A stretch of 64,000 nt of DNA from an uncultured Psychroserpens sp. (GCF_947492715.1 NZ_CANLNS010000003.1:124001-188000), one strand, 5' to 3'; counted from the first letter of the stretch, positions 37,330 to 45,968 are shown. Numbers and translations: made by a program. Notes: generated by a model not told the origin, from the letters alone.

Positions 37330-38634
37330 TTACGTCTTAAAGATTAATATTTTCTCTTTATCCATTGTATTTGAGAAATTATTTCGACCAGGCATTCTTT
37401 TACTTAATATATCACGCTCTAAGTCAATAAATAAATCAATTCCCTTAGATTCAAGTAATTCAATGAGTATTTTATCATTTTGAACTACTTTATTATTGAC
37501 ATTTCTATTTCCGATAGTCCAAGCTTGATATGAATTTTCACCCATTTTGGGTAATATATTGTCAAGTGTTATATCTAAATCATTGATAAAAGAAATAACT
37601 TTTTTAGCCTTTTTCCTTTCATCAATTGAAAAACCATCAAAAAATCTTTTTAAGGAATTAGATTTGTTAAACATCTTTTCCTCTATTTTCTTAAAATCTT
37701 TTGGAAGATTCCCCCCTAAACTTTGAGTGTCTATTTGCTGTATAACTGACAAATAATCAATTGAGATTTCGTCACTAATTTCTTTTATTGGAATCCATTG
37801 TAGAGGAAGGTATGAGAACTGACCATAGGTAACGGTTGTTTGATTATCACCATAAGGAGGTGAGGTTATAAGTAGTCTAAACTGGTCATCAGAGTTGATA
37901 GATTTTTTTGAATCTCCCCATTTCACAGAAGCAGTGTGCTTATAGCTATTATTAATAACCAAGTCCTTATTTTCTAACTCTTGTCTAACATTTAAAATAT
38001 CTTCTACACTTCTTTCACAAATTTTAAAAAAAGATTCAATAGGATTTAATTTTCGTTTTTGTATTTCCTCCTGAGTTCGAATGTGCATTTTAAAGGTAGA
38101 AGTTCGGTCATTACTATTTAATCTAATTGCTTCTGCTAGTGCAACCCAAAAGAATTTTCGAAACTTCAAATTCTCTTCCCTTAAAATGGCTCTTCTAATC
38201 TGCGATAACTGAACTTGAACTTCTTTTTTAAACCACTTATCAATGTTCTTAAAGCTTACATCTATTTTTGATGAGCGACTTCTATTTATTCTTCCTTTTA
38301 ATTCTAAAAAACTATTTTTTAGGGAATATTCATAAACACTTGTTTTGACTTGACTAATTAGTACTGATAGAGGATTAATATCTTGACCAAAAACACTTGC
38401 GCCATATCTCATACCCGTTGTTAAGGCGTTGGACGCACCCATAAATGGGTCAATCATTGATACACCTTCTGGCATATCATTTATCAAAGTTTTAATGATG
38501 GATTCTTGAACTGAGGGAACCATCATTGCAGGATAGTTTAAAATTTTTCTAGCAAAATCTCTATTGTTGTAATATGTGCCGTTAAGAACATCGCTATGTA
38601 TATTAGATAGAGAATTTAGAATAGTTTCATTCAT
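37330..38634 (-). CDS. Site-specific DNA methyltransferase (amino-methylating)
   Basis: The 434-residue protein has SAM-binding motif I (IDPFMGASNAL, 61-71), a motif II-like QDINP (84-88) and the catalytic motif IV TSPPYG (257-262). This identifies an exocyclic-amine (N4-cytosine or N6-adenine) methyltransferase; the S/T-PPY form favours N4-cytosine. Motif I precedes motif IV, with about 190 residues between them holding the likely target-recognition region. No restriction nuclease is adjacent. It is the first gene of the tightly packed cassette, and its recognition site is unknown. Confidence 0.88.
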   Translation of the reverse strand: MNETILNSLSNIHSDVLNGTYYNNRDFARKILNYPAMMVPSVQESIIKTLINDMPEGVSMIDPFMGASNALTTGMRYGASVFGQDINPLSVLISQVKTSVYEYSLKNSFLELKGRINRSRSSKIDVSFKNIDKWFKKEVQVQLSQIRRAILREENLKFRKFFWVALAEAIRLNSNDRTSTFKMHIRTQEEIQKRKLNPIESFFKICERSVEDILNVRQELENKDLVINNSYKHTASVKWGDSKKSINSDDQFRLLITSPPYGDNQTTVTYGQFSYLPLQWIPIKEISDEISIDYLSVIQQIDTQSLGGNLPKDFKKIEEKMFNKSNSLKRFFDGFSIDERKKAKKVISFINDLDITLDNILPKMGENSYQAWTIGNRNVNNKVVQNDKILIELLESKGIDLFIDLERDILSKRMPGRNNFSNTMDKEKILIFKT

Positions 38635-38690
38635 TCATTTTAAAGTATGATGATTTAACCTCTAAAGGTACAAAATGCAATGATGTGAAC

Positions 38691-38698
38691 CAAAAATA
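38691..38698 (-). promoter_or_regulatory. Candidate -7 element for the methyltransferase cassette
   Basis: On the minus strand TATTTTTG matches TAnnTTTG, about 57 nt before the methyltransferase ATG. No clear TTG at -33. The 185-nt gap (38635-38819) also holds AGAGA-GGGG-TCTCT (38806-38818) right after the XRE gene, a weak terminator-like hairpin. Confidence 0.4.
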
Positions 38699-38819
38699 TA
38701 TTTATAAAGCAGGTTTCGTTTTTTTGCATTTTCCTTATATGTTTATATGAGTGGTTTTGCTCGTTTCTAAATCAAGCTAGGAAGAGTTAAAAAAAGCCGT
38801 GTTTTAGAGAGGGGTCTCT

Positions 38820-39089
38820 TTATTCATATTTAGAAGGAAAGTCGAAAAGTGAGCTTAATTCAACTTCAAGAACTTTAGCCAATTTTGCAGCAGTAGAAAG
38901 GGTGAAATTAACTCTTCCATTCTCTATTCTGGAGATACTTGTTTTTTCTACATTAAGGCGAGAGGCAATATCTAATTGAGATAACTCCAAACCTTCTCTA
39001 GTTTCTTTTACTTTAGAGCCGAATTGCTTTTGGAAATATTTTAATTCCTTTTGACTTAGTGTAATATTTTTCTTTTGTGAACTTGACAT
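38820..39089 (-). CDS. XRE-family helix-turn-helix regulator (control-protein-like)
   Basis: The 89-residue protein is a single HTH_3 domain at about 27-82 (VKETREGLELSQLDIASRL, VEKTSISRIENGR) with a short basic N-terminus. It resembles the controller proteins of restriction-modification systems. It is upstream of the methyltransferase cassette on the same strand. A perfect palindrome overlaps its own start codon and a second copy lies 44 bp away, indicating autoregulation. Confidence 0.9.
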   Translation of the reverse strand: MSSSQKKNITLSQKELKYFQKQFGSKVKETREGLELSQLDIASRLNVEKTSISRIENGRVNFTLSTAAKLAKVLEVELSSLFDFPSKYE

Positions 39090-39098
39090 TTATGTCAA
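39083..39098. promoter_or_regulatory. Operator 1, palindrome over the XRE start codon
   Basis: TTGACAT-TT-ATGTCAA is a perfect 7-bp inverted repeat that includes the XRE start codon (39087-39089). Binding there would block its own translation start region and promoter. Confidence 0.6.
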
Positions 39099-39127
39099 TG
39101 ATACTTGTTATATTAGCATCAAGGGTA

Positions 39128-39141
39128 AACATAAATGTCAA
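39128..39141. promoter_or_regulatory. Operator 2, second copy of the motif
   Basis: AACATAAATGTCAA is the reverse complement of TTGACATTTATGTT, matching 13 of 14 bases of operator 1. It overlaps the first possible start of the divergent gene (39135) and is flanked by AGGGT and ACCCT. The centres of the two operators are 44 bp apart, about four helical turns. Confidence 0.55.
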
Positions 39142-39557
39142 CCCTGTTTAAACTCTTACTTATTATGGGACAAAAAGAAATTAGAATTAAGAAGCTAGAT
39201 GTAAAGTCAATGGTAATCCTGATATTTATTCCATTTCTCCTAACTTTCATAATTGAGCATTTCGGAGATTTTAAATATCACGCTAATACTAATGGGAAAA
39301 ACCTTCCTGTAAATCAGATTGATATATTGACAATTAATTTTCACACTCCTTTTGGGAATACAATATGGAGAGATGGTAGTGGTTATACTTATACTGATAC
39401 AGTATTTAAAGGAGGTAAGTTTCATTCCTATAATAATAAACTACCTTATTATCTAAGAGGACTTGCCTCAGATGTTATTTATCCTTTAGTCTTTAGCTTG
39501 ATATTGATAGTATTGTTCTTTCTAAATAAAAAGTATAAGATTAAACTAACCTCTTAA
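39135..39557 (+). CDS. Two-helix membrane protein of unknown function
   Basis: The 140-residue product has one hydrophobic helix near the N-terminus (about 26-44, VILIFIPFLLTFIIEHF) and one near the C-terminus (about 112-131, YPLVFSLILIVLFFL). An extracytoplasmic region of about 65 residues lies between them. An internal ATG at 39165 would remove ten residues and leave operator 2 outside the coding region, which is attractive. It is the only cargo gene transcribed away from the methyltransferase cassette. I do not recognise the family. A membrane effector or a passenger gene are both possible. Confidence 0.6.
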   Translation: MSTLFKLLLIMGQKEIRIKKLDVKSMVILIFIPFLLTFIIEHFGDFKYHANTNGKNLPVNQIDILTINFHTPFGNTIWRDGSGYTYTDTVFKGGKFHSYNNKLPYYLRGLASDVIYPLVFSLILIVLFFLNKKYKIKLTS

Positions 39558-39587
39558 ATAGTAAATCTCTTAGCTAAATCCATTAAA

Positions 39588-39722
39588 ATGAAATCAGACA
39601 ATAAAGAAGAAAATCAAAAGACAGGAGTGTTTATTTCGAAAACGCAAGTCTTGTCAAAAAGAACTAAGTACTCTGACCCTTTGTTTATGATGTACAAAAG
39701 ATTTTCAAAAAAACGTAATTAG
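39588..39722 (+). CDS. Possible 44-residue basic peptide
   Basis: The ATG at 39588 lies 30 nt after the previous stop and opens a 44-codon frame. The product begins MKSDNKEENQKTG and ends MMYKRFSKKRN, strongly basic and without a hydrophobic segment. No homologue is recognised. The frame could be a chance ORF, but it has the same strand as, and close spacing to, the membrane-protein gene. Confidence 0.35.
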   Translation: MKSDNKEENQKTGVFISKTQVLSKRTKYSDPLFMMYKRFSKKRN

Positions 39723-40084
39723 TTATTCGTTTATAGATTTTAAAGAATTATAATAAATTTTATTATCAAATAAGCATCTGTTAATCAGTAGTTTGTAAAA
39801 AACAAATAATATAGAATTTTATGTTTTTGGAAAAGTCAAATCAAATATTTATTTTTACTTAAACCCTTTTAAGCTATAGACAATGATTAGGTGGTCAATC
39901 AAATTCAGGTTATAAAGAATTAAACGAAGATTAACTAAGAGACAGTTATAAAGAACTACTATAGGCTTTTTTTTTCAAGATTTTACTGAATACAAAGATT
40001 AACTACTCAATAGCATTAGTTGAATTGGTCAAAATCTATGATGTACGTGGAATAATCAATAATAATGACTATTAAATTTTATAG
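39723..40084. other. 362-nt gene-free stretch with short direct repeats
   Basis: No convincing ORF. Two 11-nt direct repeats occur: GTTATAAAGAA at 39909-39919 and 39945-39955, and AAGATTAACTA at 39927-39937 and 39995-40005. A run of ten T lies at about 39966-39975. This could be a degenerate remnant, a replication or excision-related site, or nothing. Confidence 0.35.
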
Positions 40085-40450
40085 TTATTCATTTAAGGGT
40101 TTATTAAAATTGTATGTCCCTATGTACTCTGGGTCATTAAGAAGATTTTCTATCTGTTTTATCGAGTATAGTGGTCTTCTTCCATTCCATCCATCTCTCT
40201 CGATAATTCCTCTTCTTTCTCTTTGAAAAAAAGTGCTTCGACTAATTTTTAATCTATCCATCGCTTCTTTTTGAGTGTAATACTCGATTTTTTCTTCTTG
40301 TTTAGGGAAATGGTTTTCTAATAACTCTTTAACACTATAGATTATGTTTTTTGATACGCTCTCGGTAATGTGATTAATTACTAGGTTGGCAATTTGATTT
40401 AAGTCTATTTTTGACTCTTCAATAAATAGTTTTGCAGGTAATGCTTCCAT
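40085..40450 (-). CDS. Helix-turn-helix DNA-binding protein, excisionase-like
   Basis: The 121-residue protein has a helical N-terminal half and a MerR-like HTH_17 domain at about 58-112: YTQKEAMDRLKISRSTFF then GRRPLYSIKQIENLL. Small proteins of this type near a tyrosine recombinase often act as recombination directionality factors or element regulators. It is encoded 196 nt downstream of the integrase on the same strand. A 5-bp palindrome sits 17 nt before its start. Excisionase function is an inference from family and position. Confidence 0.7.
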   Translation of the reverse strand: MEALPAKLFIEESKIDLNQIANLVINHITESVSKNIIYSVKELLENHFPKQEEKIEYYTQKEAMDRLKISRSTFFQRERRGIIERDGWNGRRPLYSIKQIENLLNDPEYIGTYNFNKPLNE

Positions 40451-40466
40451 ACAGTATAAAATTTAG

Positions 40467-40478
40467 GGTGTAAACACC
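40467..40478. promoter_or_regulatory. Palindrome upstream of the HTH gene
   Basis: GGTGT-AA-ACACC, a perfect inverted repeat 16 nt before the ATG at 40450. It is a possible operator for this HTH protein. Confidence 0.4.
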
Positions 40479-40490
40479 ATTAATAAATTA

Positions 40491-40515
40491 AGCTTATCAA
40501 GTTTTTTGATAAGCT
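40491..40515. repeat. 10-bp hairpin between integrase and HTH gene
   Basis: AGCTTATCAA / TTGATAAGCT with loop GTTTT, a perfect stem in the 195-nt gap. On the minus strand it is followed by TAATTTATT, so it may be a weak integrase terminator. Confidence 0.5.
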
Positions 40516-40645
40516 GTCTAATTAAATCTGAATTTGTTGCTGTATGAAATCTTAGATTGACTTTAAAGCCATAATATACCAATAAATAAGTATGCAGATT
40601 TCAATTAAGTAAGTAACAATTTTTGTGCCAAAACACATAGTATAG

Positions 40646-41962
40646 TTAAGAAACTATTTTCATTGAAGACTTTTGAAGTTCTTCCTGTTTCCATAATTCT
40701 CTTACAGCTTCTATGTGACTGTCATTTGAAATCTTTACGTAATCAAGTAGCTGTTTTTCTGAGGCGTGAGTTGTGATAGCAATTATAGTTTGATTGGGTA
40801 TTCTTCCATAGTGATTAGTAACAAAAGACCTTCTGCAAATATGTGAACTTACTAATTGATATTTGGGGTATAATCCTCTAATATCTCTTTTAGTTTCTTT
40901 GTCTTTTTTGTCGCCTAAGATTATTTGAGTAATACCTGCCTTAAAACAAATCTCTTTTATTTTTTCATTGAATTTAATTTCTAATGACTGTGGTGTGATG
41001 CTAAATAAAGGAGGTTGTCCATCTCTTTTCTCTAATGTTTTCTTTACATAAGGATGAATAGGTATTATAGCAGGTTTAGTTGTTTTTTGAGTACTAGTTA
41101 TTACAATGTTATCACCAACTATTTTAAAACGCTTAGAATCTCTTAAATCACTAATTCGTAATCCTGTGTGCAAACCAATAATAAATAGGTCTCTTATCTT
41201 ATCTAGTTCTTCATCTGGGATTTTTAAATTGTAAATAGCATCAATTTCCTTTTCGTTTAAATATGGGTCTAGTGGCTTTCTTCTCTTAAACGTAAAGTTT
41301 TTGCTTTTGTATTCTGGATTAACTGGGTATCCTTTGGCTTCGGCACTTCTGCAAAATGTTTTGATTTGGGCGATATATTTTTCGATGGTAGTATTGCCGT
41401 AAAGACCATCTATTTTTAAAAAGCTGACAAATGCAGAATGAAAGTCAAGATTTATATCTTTATGTCGCAGTCTTCTTCCTTGTTTCTCTTCAAACTCTTC
41501 TAATCTTGTCAAAGTTGTGCCATACTTTTGAATAGTCTTGTGGCTAATAACTCTACCAGTGTCGTTATTAATTCTGTTTTTGGAATCTTCAATAAACTTT
41601 CTTACAAACTCTACAAAGTAGACTTTATATTTGGCTTCTCCTTCATTGAGTTGTTTGTTGAATTTTTTAACGGTCTCATCTAACCATATTTTGTCTATGG
41701 TTTCTCCTTCTGAATATGATTGATTAAATTCTTCTCTTACGAAGTCTTTGAGATTGGTAATCCTTGTTCTCAATTCTTTCATTGGGAATTTTTCTGCAAC
41801 AGAATTGAATCGTTGTTTTTTGTTTGACCACCATTTATTGTTAATTAGGATATTAGTCTTTGTGAAAAGGTCTTTCCTTTCGTTGTTGATTTTCACATTG
41901 AATCTAATGTAAAGGTTAACAGGGTCTTTTTTTGTTTTTGATAAAATTGCAATACTTGCCAT
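40646..41962 (-). CDS. Tyrosine recombinase (integrase) of the element
   Basis: The 438-residue site-specific recombinase has the Bacteroidota arm-binding N-terminus (MASIAILSKTKKDPVNLYIRF is here cut to its motif SKTKKDPVNLYIRF), a SAM-like core-binding domain (about 110-220) and the catalytic domain. The active residues are visible: Arg269 in TGLRISD, Lys293 region, His374 and Arg377 in HICRRSF, His399 in TTHAS and the nucleophile Tyr408 in LLDYVKIS. All are intact, so it should be active. The longer frame begins at a TTG (42031) inside the right-end repeat and is rejected. The nearby att site is 230 nt away. Confidence 0.93.
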   Translation of the reverse strand: MASIAILSKTKKDPVNLYIRFNVKINNERKDLFTKTNILINNKWWSNKKQRFNSVAEKFPMKELRTRITNLKDFVREEFNQSYSEGETIDKIWLDETVKKFNKQLNEGEAKYKVYFVEFVRKFIEDSKNRINNDTGRVISHKTIQKYGTTLTRLEEFEEKQGRRLRHKDINLDFHSAFVSFLKIDGLYGNTTIEKYIAQIKTFCRSAEAKGYPVNPEYKSKNFTFKRRKPLDPYLNEKEIDAIYNLKIPDEELDKIRDLFIIGLHTGLRISDLRDSKRFKIVGDNIVITSTQKTTKPAIIPIHPYVKKTLEKRDGQPPLFSITPQSLEIKFNEKIKEICFKAGITQIILGDKKDKETKRDIRGLYPKYQLVSSHICRRSFVTNHYGRIPNQTIIAITTHASEKQLLDYVKISNDSHIEAVRELWKQEELQKSSMKIVS

Positions 41963-42029
41963 AATCTTAAAGGGTTTAATTAGTAATTTCTTTAGATAAT
42001 TTGAAGCAAGTAGTGTGCCGAAGTTCTTC

Positions 42030-42055
42030 AAAATCTTCCCAAAATCTTCCCAAAA
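42030..42055 (+). repeat. Right-end doubled repeat (possible integrase arm site)
   Basis: Identical in sequence and orientation to the 26-nt block at 32769-32794: two AAAATCTTCCC units plus AAAA. It lies 68 nt upstream of the integrase ATG and 138 nt before attR. It could also let the integrase control its own promoter. Confidence 0.65.
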
Positions 42056-42193
42056 ATACGAAAACAGATTGAAACTTTTATGTTTTAATTGGTGTCGTAA
42101 ATTGGATAAATGTTATGTTAAGTGTTATTTTTAAAGGTGTTTTAAAACAATTGTTAGTTTTATTAAGTTTTGTAGTGTTTCAGTTTTTGTAGA

Positions 42194-42207
42194 CCAGTTC
42201 CCGCTAC
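42194..42207 (+). other. attR core of the integrated element
   Basis: CCAGTTCCCGCTAC, identical to the tRNA 3' end at 32702-32715. Host sequence resumes immediately after. Confidence 0.85.
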
Positions 42208-42242
42208 AACAAGCCAAATACGAAAGTATTTGGCTTGTTTTG
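42208..42242 (+). terminator. Displaced native terminator of the initiator tRNA
   Basis: A 14-bp perfect stem (AACAAGCCAAATAC with GTATTTGGCTTGTT), loop GAAA, then TTT. It starts one base after attR. In the uninterrupted chromosome it would sit directly behind the tRNA. Confidence 0.85.
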
Positions 42243-42326
42243 TAAATGAGATTTTATAAAGTTTACTTTATAAAATTGAAATATCAAAAAGGTGTATAAT
42301 ATTTAGAATGTAAACTGACTTGGATG

Positions 42327-43589
42327 TTATTTAGACTTAAAATCAGTATCAACTAAAATCTTATTTGAACTGTCTGTGAGCTTTAAATAATCCACTTCAC
42401 CTGCACCTAAAAACCTAAAGCGTATACCAACAAGATGACCAATGGAAACGTTATAGCGCTTCATAAATCGGGTTTCGCCATCAATGATCACTTTTACTGT
42501 TTTGTTTTCTGTTTGTATTTGGATGTCTTTAAAATCCGATAAATCTGTACCAAAAGCAGAGAGATCATGCTGTTTGCCATTAAGATAAACATCATTTAAA
42601 AGAACGTTTATATCTGAGACGCAACCGGGAATCGAAAATGGAATTATCATAGCGCCTTTGGTTCCTAAAATGACAATTTTAGTGGTTTGACAAACAGCCC
42701 ATTTGTCTTTGTAACTATTTCTAAATGCAGTTTCTAATAGGAAATTATCACCAGAAATTTCTCCGAAATCATCAACGAGATGAAAAGAAGATTGGACAGG
42801 GTTTTCCATGTTTTGTATATCAAGCAAGGCAAAATCTGGAAGTTTCAAATGTGTACCAATAATTTCAGATGTTTTAAAATATTTTGGAATCGGTTCGTAA
42901 TCAATAGTACCTAACCAACCTTCACTTTTTATAAACAGGTCGTGCTCTTTTTTAATGTCGCCTTCAACCAACAACTTTGCCCTAAAATATCCAGGATAGT
43001 AATATTGCCCTGTGGCCTGAGACTGATTAGGCTCAAGTTTTATGGTTTTGGTAACATCCCAATACTGCTGAATATAAATACTATCAGAATCTAATCCTTT
43101 TAAATTGAAGTCAAAAACAACCGAGTTCGGTAAACCTTTAACAATAGGTCGGCTTTCAAATTCTAGTGCAGAAAAATCAAAATCCTCCAGTTTATCACTA
43201 ACACCGTTTATAACCGAAAAGAGAGAAATAAATACCAATGCAATAATAGCCGCATAAGCGAAAATCTTTTTTTGGTCTTTTTCAAATTTGTACGTCTTCG
43301 AAGTTTGTTGATCTTCAACCTTATTTTTAAAGTCTCTCCAATTTAAATATCCTGCAAATTGAGATAAGGTATTAAGGGTACTAATGCTGGGAGCATTCGT
43401 GTAGTTTACTTTTCCCCAAACACGTTTAAGGGTTGTAGGACTCAACAATACATTTGTTTTTTCCTGAATAACTTCACTTAGTTCTATAAATACATCACTG
43501 TGCCATTCGGTAGCATCTCCCCAACCTAGTTTTTCTTCTATTCGAAGTAGGCATTTTTTAACAAGCGCGTGGTTTTTATAAGTACTCAT
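42327..43589 (-). CDS. Membrane-anchored protein with N-terminal cytoplasmic helical domain
   Basis: The 420-residue protein has a cytoplasmic helical domain (about 1-95, containing VLLSPTTLKRVWGK and a WRDFKNKV helix, possibly DNA- or protein-binding). One membrane helix (about 108-126, FAYAAIIALVFISLFSVI) follows, then a long beta-rich extracytoplasmic part (about 145-420) with a lectin-like or LamG-like finish (VSIGHLVGIRFRFLGAGEVDYLKL). The ATG at 43589 is preferred; the longer frame starts with TTG. It is divergent from a secreted lectin-fold gene. Similar one-pass proteins occur in flavobacteria; their function is unknown. A transmembrane signal-responsive regulator is one possibility. 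Confidence 0.7.
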   Translation of the reverse strand: MSTYKNHALVKKCLLRIEEKLGWGDATEWHSDVFIELSEVIQEKTNVLLSPTTLKRVWGKVNYTNAPSISTLNTLSQFAGYLNWRDFKNKVEDQQTSKTYKFEKDQKKIFAYAAIIALVFISLFSVINGVSDKLEDFDFSALEFESRPIVKGLPNSVVFDFNLKGLDSDSIYIQQYWDVTKTIKLEPNQSQATGQYYYPGYFRAKLLVEGDIKKEHDLFIKSEGWLGTIDYEPIPKYFKTSEIIGTHLKLPDFALLDIQNMENPVQSSFHLVDDFGEISGDNFLLETAFRNSYKDKWAVCQTTKIVILGTKGAMIIPFSIPGCVSDINVLLNDVYLNGKQHDLSAFGTDLSDFKDIQIQTENKTVKVIIDGETRFMKRYNVSIGHLVGIRFRFLGAGEVDYLKLTDSSNKILVDTDFKSK

Positions 43590-43709
43590 GATATAAGACA
43601 AAAGTCACAAAAAATTACGAGTTGTACAACATTGAACGGTTTTGAACCAACTTGTTTTAGGCTTAAGATTAGAATGTTAGAGCTTTAATGAAATTTAAAT
43701 TTTTAAACT

Positions 43710-44816
43710 ATGAAAATCAAACATATCATTACAGGCATGATACTAATTGTTGCAGTAAACATTAGTGTAGCACAGAATAACATTCCCTTAGATACGACAA
43801 CTTGGACCATAAGAGGTAAACATCTTTTTGAGAAAAATCTAGGTGATGATGCCATTTATTTACAAGGTAGTATGACATTAAATGATATCAAATTTTTAAA
43901 TGGTACGATAGAGTTTGATGTTCATCTTAAGCGTTTTCAATCATTTCCCGGAATTAGTTTTAGAACACAAGAACGCGACTCCGAGAAGTTTTTATTAAGA
44001 CCACACTTATCAGGAAAGGAAGATGCTAACCAAGCGGCTCCAACAACTAATAATATTACCTCTTTTCAACTTTATTTCGGACCAAAGTATTCGTTTCCAT
44101 ATACTTATAAATTTGATGACTGGACTCATGTTAAATTGGTAATAAATGATAACAGAGCTCAAGTGTATCTAGATCATTCTGAAACGCCGCATCACTCATG
44201 GTACTTGTATCATGAGCCTAAAACCGGAGGAATTAGAATTCAAGCGGGTGGACGCGAAGGAGCTCAACATATTGCTAATGTTAAAATAGATCCGAATGCC
44301 ATTGAAATTGTAGATTTCAAGCCTATCAAAGAAAAAACAGTTGAGGATTTAATTCCAGAATGGGAAATATCAGACATGTTTGAAGAAAAAAGTGTTAATG
44401 ATCTATCCCTTTTGAAATCGGCACTGGCATCAAGAACATGGATCGGAACAATTCAAATTGAAGAAGGTATTGCAGCGAATATTGCCAGAAAAGTACATCT
44501 TTATGATGGAACACCTGGGAACACAGTCTTGGCAAGAGTGATTATCCATTCCGACAGCGACCAATTAAAGTTATTTGAGTTCGGATATAGTGATCGCGTG
44601 GTTGCTATTTTAAATGGAATCCCTATTTATAAGGGCACAAATAAATATAGATCTCGTGATTATCGCTACTTAGGAACTATTGGCTTGTTTGATGCTATCT
44701 ATTTGCCTCTTAAGAAAGGAGAAAATGAACTTTTAATGGCTGTATCCGAAGATTTTGGAGGATGGCTAATTACGGGTCGTTTTAAGAATAAAAAGGGGAT
44801 TAAAATCATTAAATAA
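43710..44816 (+). CDS. Secreted concanavalin/DUF1080-like lectin-fold protein
   Basis: The 368-residue protein has a signal peptide (about 1-21, ending ISVAQNN). A beta-sandwich of the LamG/DUF1080 type follows (about 25-195, FLNGTIEFDVHLKRFQSFPGI, FDDWTHVKLVIND, GGIRIQAGGREGAQHIANVKI, each under 22 residues and typical). A second beta domain (about 235-368) completes it. It probably binds carbohydrate or another ligand outside the cytoplasm. It lies next to a ruined serine-hydrolase gene of the class often found with such domains. Confidence 0.7.
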   Translation: MKIKHIITGMILIVAVNISVAQNNIPLDTTTWTIRGKHLFEKNLGDDAIYLQGSMTLNDIKFLNGTIEFDVHLKRFQSFPGISFRTQERDSEKFLLRPHLSGKEDANQAAPTTNNITSFQLYFGPKYSFPYTYKFDDWTHVKLVINDNRAQVYLDHSETPHHSWYLYHEPKTGGIRIQAGGREGAQHIANVKIDPNAIEIVDFKPIKEKTVEDLIPEWEISDMFEEKSVNDLSLLKSALASRTWIGTIQIEEGIAANIARKVHLYDGTPGNTVLARVIIHSDSDQLKLFEFGYSDRVVAILNGIPIYKGTNKYRSRDYRYLGTIGLFDAIYLPLKKGENELLMAVSEDFGGWLITGRFKNKKGIKIIK

Positions 44817-44892
44817 TACCGAAATGAAACAGATTTCATGATGCAGTTATGGCTAATATCAAGGCAGGTTGTCATATTACATTTTAGACTAG

Positions 44893-45968
44893 AATGATAA
44901 GAACTATCAAGATACTGTGCATTTTTTATTGATGCTGTTGAACCACGGAAACTATAAAGGAAATGTTATTGTAACACCATCCTTATTGCAAAAAATGCTA
45001 ACAACACAGGTTAGAAACCATCCAGTTATGATGGGGAGAAGTTTTGGCTTTTCGGTATATGATACTAACCCCAAAGTACTTTTTAGTAATGGTCATTTCA
45101 AAGGATTTTACAGTGCTCTTTACCTGTACCCAGAATTAAACCTTGGTTTTTTATTTACGTTTAATGGTAATTATGGATACGGACCAACGCAGTCTGTTAT
45201 TGATGTAGTCAATAAAAACATATTACATCTAGAATATGAAAATGTGCTACCTGTTAAGCAAAACGATAAACAACCAGATATTGATTTATCGAAGTATGCT
45301 GGTCGGTATTTAAACACGCGCAGTGCTTTTAAAAATATTGAAAAAATAGATAATTTCCTGGAGAAGGCATTAGGATTTCAGTAACGAATAAGAACGCTTT
45401 GGTATTGGAAAATGGGGCTACCTATTACCATTATAAAGATGAGATATTTCGAAGTGAATCTGGTGATGTCATTGCTTTCAAAACCAATAAGAAACAAAGT
45501 CCAAAATATGTGTTAATAGGTGAAAGAGCTTTTCTGAAAATGAAAGGTTTAGACCATGAATACTTGCATTTAGGTCTATTTTGTTTAATTAGTTTGATGT
45601 CATTAGTGACCATAATATATTATGTCTTAAAGAGAAAAGAGAAGGCTTCTAAGGAAGAAACGAAATTGAGAAAAATAGCATTCTATCTAGCTTCAACTAT
45701 TGTTGTCTTTTTCTTATTACTATTCATTCTACTAGATATTATTGACGTTACAACCCACTATAAGGTTCCTCTATCTTTGAATTTTGCCCTGCTATTGCCG
45801 CATGTTTCCGCCCTTTTAGCACTAATATTTCCATATTATGTTTTTAAGTTCATTAAAAGTGAAAAACAAATAAGCATAAAGAACATTTATGCTGTCTTTT
45901 TTATGCTATTGATGTTAAGTCACATATGGTTTTTTAACTACTGGGAGTTCTTATTTTATAATATATAA
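44893..45968 (+). pseudogene. Serine-hydrolase (beta-lactamase family) remnant, truncated and frameshifted
   Basis: Two consecutive frames are parts of one gene. The first (to 45384) matches the C-terminal half of a beta-lactamase-like serine hydrolase (HFLLMLLNHGNYKG, GRSFGFSVYD, FSNGHFKGFYSALYL). The second (from about 45381) continues it in another frame (ISVTNKNALVLENGATYY) and adds a membrane tail of four helices. The switch at about 45370-45382 fits loss of a single base. The N-terminal half with the catalytic SxxK is absent, and a stop lies directly upstream (44890-44892). The product cannot be functional. Confidence 0.8.

Noticed and set aside
33100-38634. Match to the Detocs defence system
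   Set aside because: The kinase has a MORC/Hsp90-like N-terminus instead of TPRs and there is no nucleosidase or phosphorylase effector; a distant relation cannot be excluded.
41963-42031. N-terminal extension of the integrase
   Set aside because: It begins with TTG inside the right-end repeat; the ATG at 41962 matches the family start.
45399-45968. Separate functional membrane protein gene
   Set aside because: The frame has only a TTG start and continues the serine-hydrolase sequence of the preceding frame, so it is part of one broken gene.
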